DNA of 64,000 nucleotides. Source: Dichetophora obliterata. Taxonomy: Eukaryota; Arthropoda; Insecta; Diptera; Sciomyzidae. Positions 57,431-64,000 of the stretch are shown here, in pieces. Made by a program: the position numbers and the translations under genes. Within the stretch, counting starts at the first letter, position 1, and every line of letters begins with the position of its first letter. The notes under the pieces were generated by a model. It saw only the letters and a program-made list of their open reading frames with translations. It was not told the origin of the DNA and searched no databases. The stretch spans positions 83,010,339 to 83,074,338 of the forward strand of contig OY986436.1 in assembly GCA_963920525.1 (NCBI GenBank), read 5' to 3'.

Positions 57431-57950
57431 TACTATATCATTTGGAAAAAAATTAGACAGAACCCCTGAAACTGCATTGTTAGATGCATCCGTTGTTAGG
57501 ATTATTGGCATATCTGGATTGAAATGCACTAAAATTTGATCAGATGCAAAATCTTTTTTAATTGACTCATAAGCTTTTTGACCATTTTGAGACCAAGTAA
57601 GTTTAACATTTATTTGTAAAAGCTGATGCAATGGATTCATTATCTGTGCAAAATTTGGAACAACTTTAGGATAGTAGTTTGATAAACCCACAAATGCCCT
57701 AACCTTATCAGTATTTCTTGGAATGGGAGCATTAATTAGACTAGAAATTCTTTCATTATTTTTACTTAGTCCATATTTATCGATAGTGAACCCAAGATAG
57801 GAAATCTTATCTTTGAGGAACGCACACTTCTGTAAATTCAATTTAAGGCTGACTACCTTTAACTTTGCATGTACTTGCTTTAGATTTCTTATATGTTCTT
57901 GTAAACTCTTTCCTGTTATCGTGATGTCTTGATGCACTAATACAACTGAA
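57428..57950 (-). pseudogene. gypsy RT C-terminal relic
   Basis: Reads HQDITITGKSLQEHIRNLKQ (the position of the Y-x-D-D box; only one Asp remains), LNLQKCAFLKDKISYLGFTI, RAFVGLSNYYPKVVPNFAQI, LTWSQNGQKAYESIKKDFA and PIILTTDASNNAVSGVLSNF. These are the RT thumb and the first RNase H block. It is open for 169 codons, which is long for a relic. The RT fingers and palm upstream are absent; the P-like element at 58026 lies 75 bp beyond. Confidence 0.85.
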
Positions 57951-58025
57951 ATAAACGAATTTTAACGAGCTTCGAGAGAAACACTCACCACAACATGGCA
58001 GCCGTTGTGTGTTTATGGTCACGAC

Positions 58026-58725
58026 CATGATTCAATTATTATAGGTTGTCCATTCGTTTGACAACACCCGTAAATTTGTAAAAAAAATATATTCTCTCTC
58101 AAATATAAATGACAACCAGGGTTTTGTGGTCTTCTATGAAAAAAGTTATGTTTAAGTGTTTTGTTGTGTATTTTTTTTAAAAAAAGTAGTTATTCTATAC
58201 TTTGCTGTTAGCAGGAAAAAAATAGTGTGCATTGCGTTTATAATAATTATTGCTCTGATAATTATTATTGAAAATTGTTTTTAAATTTTGTTGCGAGTCG
58301 TTTTTTTTTTCAATTGAAATATAAATCGCTACTATTAAGTTGTAAGTTAAAATAACTTGCGGTCTTTGCAAAACAGTGTATTTTGGTGATAAAATTCGAA
58401 AAGATAATGTGCCAGTTGATCTCATAAGCCGTCAGCGGTGTGAATAGAATAGATTTGCACAACAAAATATTGAAATTAGTTTTTTAAAACTCACTTAAAT
58501 TTTCTATCAAAACAAACAAGCAGTGCAGGACGTAGTAGAAAAAGCAGCAGTGAAATGTATCTTTAGGTATTTAGTACTGCGAAAAGTATGATATTCCTGC
58601 AACTGATTACTTTAATGGCATTAAAAAATTACTCTTTTGCTCTCCTCTTCAATTTTACGGGTGTATATCTTCATTCTTGTGAGTAAACGTCAAATGAATG
58701 GACAACCTATAGTTATTGAATCATG
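58026..58725. mobile_element. P-superfamily-like MITE, element 2, TSD GTCACGAC
   Basis: Exactly 700 bp. Both ends start CATGATTCAAT and match for 37 bp with three differences, including TATAGGTTGTCCATTC. An 8-bp direct repeat GTCACGAC flanks it (58018-58025 and 58726-58733). An 11-bp subterminal inverted repeat, ACACCCGTAAA at 58064-58074 and its complement at 58654-58664, recalls the 11-bp internal inverted repeats of the Drosophila P element. The left interior (about 58140-58170) resembles that of the element at 11922-13723. No coding sequence. Confidence 0.85.
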
Positions 58726-58733
58726 GTCACGAC

Positions 58734-59640
58734 AAAGATCTTGATCAGAGTAGGTAAAAAGTAAAATGACTTAATTAAAAATATTTATTGTGAATAGACT
58801 ATCATATATAGATTTAAAATTTTTTTAATTACACTGAAGGAATGTGTGTTAAAATTTAATGAAGCTGTGCTCATATTAAATAAATTTGTTTTTGAAATAG
58901 AGCTTGAAACAGTTTCATTTAAGTTAAACTCAAATGTTTGTACGGTTCAATTTAAAACAAAAGTTTTTTTTCAAAACAATGTTTTTAAATACACTAAACA
59001 TTTACAGTTTAAAAACATTTGTTTAAAAAAACTTTAATACAACAACTTAAGTATTGAAAACAAATATTTTAAATTATTATTCTTAAATTAAAAACAATAA
59101 AATGAAAACGCCATTTATTCGATGCCATTTCTTAATTTTTTCGAGTTTTCGAAGTCAAATTCGTAATTAGCGACCCCTGAAACTCCTCGAATACCATACT
59201 TCAACTCCATTCGATGAAGTTTGCGTTTTATTGTGGATTAAAATATTGAAATATTTTCAATATTAAAATAATAAATTTGATTTTATTTCATTGAAAGTTC
59301 ATTATTTGTAAAACCAATTTAAAAAAAAATTTTCACAAAATCAAATGTAAAATCGAGGTATTTCTTCGTCTCAATTGTAGGGCAATTATTGGCAAAGATT
59401 TTACTGCACATAATTTTTCAATTCAATCTCAGATAGCGACGTATTTTTTGTTATTGCAAAGAAATAATATCTGCTTTTATTCCACAACTGTTCTATTCCG
59501 GTGTAGAGCAGAGGCGCGAATGAAGAAATCTGTTGAAACAGCTGTTTTTTGTTTTGATTTAATTAAAAATCAAACAAATAATTTCAGAAAAACAATAGGG
59601 AAATTTTAGCTCAGCTCAGAAACATCTAGTTCAACCAAAA
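58734..59640. other. A+T-rich, no gene
   Basis: AAACATTTG/CAAATGTTT variants are frequent at 58930-59030. The last part (59500-59640) probably holds the 5' end of the Harbinger element. Confidence 0.4.
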
Positions 59641-60262
59641 CGGATACCAACAACTTTGGCGTTGTGCAGCCAAATAAGCACGCTAAAATATTAACTTTTA
59701 TGGGCATTGTTAATGAATATTCAAGAGATAATTTTATCAAGCATTTCCAATTGAAAAAGAGCACAGCTTATGAGATATTAGGTAAAAATACAAAAAGAAT
59801 AACTGTTTTTAAAAAACATTTTCGTTTCCAGAGAACTATAGAGGGTCCGAAGTATTTAAAAAAAAAAATTAAATAAAGGAGGCATTCAAAAAATATTAGC
59901 GAAGAAAGAGGTGCTAGTTTTTCTTTGGTATATGGCAAATACGGAGCCATATAGGACCAGCGCAAATTTATTCGAAATTTAAAAATTTTGTGCATGGAAA
60001 ATTGTCGGCAGAGTAACATGTTTTATTATATCTATTGGACACAACTATGTTAAATGGCCCTCCAACTTTGCTAGCTCTGCACATGCTTTTGAGCAAAAAC
60101 TGGCGTTCCTGGAGTTATTGGTAGGGATGCAATATCGTTCTTAAAAACATCGATGTATGCTATCGATGTTCACTTGACAATTATCGATGCATAAAAACAT
60201 CCGTTATAAGACCGATATATCGATGTTTTTCCGATGGTTTCATTTTTGTATTATGCCTAGTA

Positions 60263-61078
60263 CAGTGAAACCTCTACTAACGGACACTTCTCTTGAGTGG
60301 ACAGCTTTTCCACGACCAAGTTTTTCGTCTGCTTTTTCGAACAAATATACCTCTCTTAAGCGGACCCTTTCTTGAGCGGACGCGGACAGTATATTTTCGT
60401 CTAATTGGGCGAGAAACCTCTGTTAGGCGGACGCGAACCTCCCTCAAGCGGACACAAACGACTGTTGAACGGACGCGAACCTCTCTCAAGCGGATACATA
60501 CGTCTGTTGGACGGACGCGAACCTCTCTCAAGCGGAGACGAGCGAGAAAAGTAACTGACAAAATGTGTGTAAACATACAGATATGAAATTGGGGATTTCC
60601 TTCACAAAGCGCCTCGCTTGTTTTTTTTTCATTTGCCTTGCCATCGCTTCACTGAGCTATAGAACGTTGCAGTGAATAGACATTCGAGATGGCGAACCCA
60701 TATGCAAAATCGTTTTTTTTAAGAAAAACAAAAAAAAAAACTTACGTCAATCGACGATTTCTGAATTTCTTAAGTCATGAATAATACATGTAAAATGTTG
60801 AAGTTTGCCAATTACATACTATTTTTCATGATATGAACTGAATTTTTTTTATTTTAAACACATATGCGTTTAAAGAATATAATATTATGTGAGATTTTGT
60901 TAAATACATAAATACAATAAATGTATTTTGCATTAAAAAAAAATTTCCTTTAACATTTGCTCATTAATCTATAACAAAATTTAAAGATATAAAACTCAGC
61001 CTCTCTATTAAGCGGACACCTCTATTGGGTGGACAAAAATGGGCTGACGGTGAGTGTCCGCCCAAGAGAGGTTTCACG
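60263..61078. mobile_element. pogo/Tigger-like MITE with CAGTGAAACCTCT ends
   Basis: CAGTGAAACCTCTACTAACG at the left is mirrored at the right by AGAGAGGTTTCACG (one base missing). TA flanks both sides (60261-60262 and 61079-61080). TIR-derived motifs such as CTCTATTAAGCGGACA and CTCTATTGGGTGGACA recur near both ends. These ends resemble those of pogo/Tigger elements. It is 816 bp and non-coding. Confidence 0.85.
60368..60545 (+). repeat. Minisatellite built from the TIR motif
   Basis: GGACGCGAACCTCTCTCAAG, GGACGCGAACCTCCCTCAAG and related units alternate with ACGACTGTTGAAC/ACGTCTGTTGGAC spacers. There are about four units with a period near 60 bp. They open frames on both strands that read as Arg/Thr-rich repeats; I regard those as by-products. 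Confidence 0.85.
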
Positions 61079-63130
61079 TATTAAGACCGAAAATATAAGT
61101 TTTTTTTATAGATTACATATCTTGTATTTGCACTCTTTTATAAAATATGAAAGAAAGAATTGTTTCTTACAAAGTATCGACGTAGAAAAATTTACAAAAA
61201 CATAATTTTTTTAAAAAAATGGGCACAATTTCTGTATTTTGTATGAACAATTTATTTTTTTATAATTTTTCTTTCGACTTAAAAAAAACGGGTATTTTTT
61301 GTTCATACAGAACACAGTTTTTTTTTTATAAAATTAAATATATAATATGACTAGTATATAATATGACGACTTCGCTTATATGATATACCATGATATAATA
61401 AACTCGGCGAAATCTGTTATTCTGTTACACATTTTCTGTTATCAATCATAAAAGATGCCGACCATAAAATATCTGTTAAAATTGGTATTCTGCCTTTCGA
61501 TCTTTTGTGGCACCCTGTTATCAATTTTCGAAAACAAAAATGTAACACGGTTCCGTTAACTTCTGTTATGAAACAGCTGTTTGCTGTCAATAAAATTAAA
61601 TTATTGGACACGCATATAAAATGCAAGCGCACATTCACTTTGTCCAACCTAAAAAGCTGCACGAAGCGCACGTCAGGAAGATCGAACGGTTTGCTATTTA
61701 GGCGTAACTCCAGTAAAATGGCCCGATGGTTTCTTCTATTTAAGACTTGTCTTTAAAACACACATTTATTAATTATATAATCTTACATTGGAATCCTTTT
61801 ATGAGCCACTTTTAATGAAATTCGTAAATAGGCATCAATTTTTCAGACCAAAATGTTCACTTTCTAAAAATTTGTTACGATAAAAGACAAAAAAAGTATC
61901 TGTTATTCTGATGTCTTTCATAACATACAGTGACTCACAGCTTATTTGATGCAGGTTATACTTTTTTAGAAAAACGAATTTCAAAGCAGATTTTATCATG
62001 CAGAATACCAAATAAAAGATTTTGTAAAATATTTTTGGACAGTTTGAAAAATCTGCTATGATTTATAACAGATTTAATAAAAAATTGTAGTGCAGAATAC
62101 GAATTTTGGTCTCGTAACAGATTTTTTTACAGCTCAAAAATTTTTATGGGAAATCATAACAGAATAATAGAATGTTTTCATTACGGATTTTGCAGAATAG
62201 GCCCAAATATCATGATACAATCACCAGGTAGTATAAATCGCGACTGCTCTGCAGAATAGTCATCGATCGTTTAATTTTTCGTTCGATATATATTAGGCTA
62301 AAAATGAGCGAACGATATCAATGATTTTCCTTTTCAGACCGCTGTATTGACGATGTATCATATGAACATCGATGTAAACATCGATGTTTATGAACGATAT
62401 ATCGTCGATGACGATCTATCGATGTATCGTTTGCATCCCTAGTCATTGGGGCAATTGACTGCAGTGATATTTGCATTAAAGCACCGCATAGAGATAAGGA
62501 AGATTATTATAGCCGCAAGAAAGGCTATGCGATTAAGCTGCAAGCGTTGTTGATGCTGACATAAGCTTCTTAAATGTATATTGCGGAGAGCCTGGATCAA
62601 TACATGATAGTAGAGTCTTGCGAAGGTCAAAATTATGTATGGACTTCTATCATAAACGAATATTTTTATAATCGGTGACTCTGCATGCCCATGCTTGAAA
62701 TGGTTGGGAACTATATACAAAGACAAAGGTAATCTTACACCACAACAAAGAAAGTTTAATCTATTTCATTCTTCTACAAGAATTGCAGTAGAACAAGCTT
62801 TTGGATTGTTTACGGAAAGATTTCGAAGGTTGCAATTTTTATAGAGTACCAAAATATTAAAGCAATTGTGAACTTGACTACAGCAGGATATATTTTACAC
62901 AATATTTGTATACAAAGAAACGATAACATTTCTTCTAATAACCTTCCTGGCCTTGTGGCGTCACATGTGTCCCAAGTTGAAGCGGATAATATAAATACTA
63001 CTCGACGGGAACAACTTTTTCAAAAACTTGTAAATAAACACATGATATAAAGTTTTTACAAAGAATGTGAATTTATTTAAATAACCTTTTAATCAATGTC
63101 TTTTAGTTTTTTCTTCATCTGATTTCTTTT

Positions 63131-63879
63131 TTATCTCAAGTTTTTTGCTAAATATATACATTTATTTTTTGTATATTCTCTTTTTAATTTAATTTTTTCA
63201 GATAAATACATTTTATTTGTCATTTTATCACATTTCTTTTGAACAATTTCGTTTTGACCAACTTCTACTACATTTTCAACTTCTGCTTCAAGCCCTTGCT
63301 GTTCTTCTTCTTCTTCCAGTTAAACTTCCACTTCCCAGTCGGCTTCAACCTCCTGATCTACCATAGGCAAATTGCCCGCTAAAACGTTATTTGGATGTGC
63401 CTCTATTTGAACTCCGCTAAGATTAAGGCTGTGGTTGTTGGAGACGTTAGGCCTATCTCCAAAAATATTGACCAATTTTTCCTCTAAGGAAATTGGGCAT
63501 CTACCTGCACCTGTTTTTTTCCATTGACCTTTCCCTATTTGTATGCAAGCAATAGAGACTTCATTTTTATTTTGAGCATTTCGACATTTGTGGGCTGGGT
63601 CTGCAAATAAATACAAGGCTATAAGTTAATTTGTAAGCAGCAGAAAACTTTTGAAGTATGGATACATAAAATATTGCAAGTACTTGATGTGGCTTGAAAC
63701 ACTAACAAGTAATACTCTTTAATCTTAATTATACTACCAAAACTCCTAGACTAATTAAGTCTTCCAAGACATTCGCCATTCTATGCTTTTTCTTTTGGCT
63801 GTGCAGAAATTCCTGCTTGCGAGCTGCATAAGTATTCAAAAAGGCAAGAGTATCCACTTTTGTTCACTTTCAGCGCCAT
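63131..63879 (-). pseudogene. Harbinger Myb/SANT-like accessory protein relic
   Basis: Minus strand. A first exon near 63860-63735 reads DTLAFLNTYAARKQEFLHSQ and KKKHRMANVLEDLISLG, the helical start of a Myb/SANT-like (MADF-related) domain. A TTATTTGCAG acceptor at about 63601 starts exon 2: PAHKCRNAQNKNEVSIACIQ, GKGQWKKTGAGRCPISLEEK and LVNIFGDRPNVSNNHSLNLS. A TAA at 63320 follows WEVEV, but the frame stays open afterwards (LEEEEEQQGLEAEVENVVEV, then a Lys-rich end) to 63131, so this is a single nonsense change. The family's protein helps bring the transposase to nucleus and DNA. It faces the transposase tail to tail. Confidence 0.6.
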
Positions 63880-64000
63880 ATTAAAAATATGCTTACATGA
63901 TGTACATAGTTTTCCAATGTAATATTGAACACTTACGAAATATTGTGCTCCATATTGCTTTCACATTAATGTTTTTTATAAAATTTATATTTTTTCTTTT
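63880..64000. other. Window edge, nothing recognised
   Basis: A+T-rich sequence upstream of the Myb-like relic. Confidence 0.3.

Larger units (their letters stand above)
55757..57960 (-). mobile_element. Minus-strand Ty3/gypsy relic
   Basis: Pol pieces lie in order on the minus strand: RT thumb (57937-57428), RNase H (57430-57310, then 56850-56700 after an insertion), integrase (56620-56230) and a basic C-terminal tail ending RKLRPRQDGKVVKLSEL at 55757. No LTR was recognised. It is interrupted by a 456-bp element with a 9-bp TSD. Confidence 0.8.
60122..62441. mobile_element. hAT element, TSD GTYATTGG, with ATCGATGT repeats
   Basis: TAGGGATGCAA at the left and TTGCATCCCTA at the right are perfect inverted ends. 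GTTATTGG (60114-60121) and GTCATTGG (62442-62449) flank it, an 8-bp TSD with one change. Both ends carry many ATCGATGT/ACATCGAT motifs within about 110 bp, the clustered subterminal repeats typical of hAT elements. No transposase remains. It contains a TA-flanked pogo-like MITE. Dispersed TCTGTTAT/ATAACAGA motifs at 61410-62200 may mark another insert. Confidence 0.85.
59664..63050 (+). pseudogene. PIF/Harbinger transposase relic, split by hAT
   Basis: N-terminal HAKILTFMGIVNEYSRDNFI and FQLKKSTAYEIL lead, after stops, to a YVKWPSNFASSAHAFEQK block at about 60040. The insertion lies in the GVIGAIDCSDI motif that carries the first catalytic Asp. After it come DICIKAPHRDKEDYYSRKKG, then FLNVYCGEPGSIHDSRVLRR (second Asp), ACPCLKWLGTIYKDKG and STRIAVEQAFGLFTERFRRL (Glu). 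The C-terminus reads VNLTTAGYILHNICIQRNDN and ends at 63050. Most catalytic blocks are traceable, but at least five shifts or stops exist besides the insertion. Confidence 0.85.
59640..63900 (+). mobile_element. Two-gene PIF/Harbinger element, invaded
   Basis: A transposase relic on the plus strand (59664-63050) and a Myb/SANT-like relic on the minus strand (63131-63879) converge, the usual two-gene plan of PIF/Harbinger elements. A hAT element (60122-62441), itself holding a pogo-like MITE, splits the transposase. The ends were not identified, and the right end may lie beyond the window. Confidence 0.7.

Noticed and set aside
57937..58020. Mini-intron at the edge of the minus-strand gypsy RT (GTGAGT...TTTCAG, about 43 nt)
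   Set aside because: Splice-like words are common in this A+T-rich DNA, gypsy pol has no intron there, and no coding exon is seen beyond it.
60277..60586. Arg/Thr-rich repeat proteins on both strands
   Set aside because: Produced by a minisatellite made of the MITE end motif; no protein selection is likely.

Overview
The window looks like a transposon-rich, gene-poor stretch of a dipteran (probably brachyceran fly) genome. This is inferred from the high A+T content, the many CAA/GTT-rich tracts, the 44-54 bp introns, and the element mix: Ty3/gypsy, copia, non-LTR retrotransposons, P-like, hAT, Tc1/mariner-pogo, PIF/Harbinger and TTAA elements. I found no intact host gene. Almost every convincing reading frame is a broken transposon gene. 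Most of the useful structure lies in element ends and target-site duplications (TSDs), which I read by eye.

Left third (1-24.8 kb). A TA-flanked MITE (1523-1733) is followed by a degenerate Ty3/gypsy element with both LTRs (2095-6831) that has lost its reverse-transcriptase catalytic block. Next come a 5'-truncated non-LTR element (7.0-7.8 kb), a non-coding tract, and a pogo-like element (9698-11189). A PIF/Harbinger transposase relic (11715-14600) is split by a P-like element (11922-13723) with an 8-bp TSD. A Tc1-like element with about 247-bp inverted repeats (15266-17007) follows, then a TTA-flanked element with GGGGTCGTCCATAAACTACG ends (17030-18004), several small MITEs, and a hAT relic (23591-24821).

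Middle (25-46 kb). A TTA-flanked MITE, an inverted SINE/foldback-like repeat, and two copies of an unassigned repeat protein (26815-28690 on minus, split by a TA-flanked element; and 41010-41720 on plus). A copia element (30837-37094, TSD CTTGT) has lost everything between its primer-binding site and mid-integrase, and carries about 3.8 kb of other DNA that includes a spliced DUF4806-like tail and a hAT MITE. The stretch 37.7-38.5 kb has higher G+C and may be host sequence. A pogo/jerky-type transposase relic (43345-45933) is split by a hAT element (43891-45677).

Right third (46-64 kb). An approximately 450-bp TTTA microsatellite, a TTAA-flanked MITE, a perfect 202-bp tandem duplication, and an element with about 320-bp inverted repeats ending in CACAGTG. 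A minus-strand DUF4806-like gene relic keeps two introns. A minus-strand gypsy relic has a 456-bp insertion with a 9-bp TSD in its RNase H. A 700-bp P-like element (58026-58725) has an 8-bp TSD and 11-bp subterminal inverted repeats. At the end, a two-gene PIF/Harbinger element (59.6-63.9 kb) is interrupted by a hAT element that itself holds a pogo-like MITE.

No gene here builds a working pathway. The window is best read as a record of nested insertions. The most notable find is a pair of short P-superfamily-like elements. Superfamily names rest on motif and TSD recognition from memory, not on a database search.
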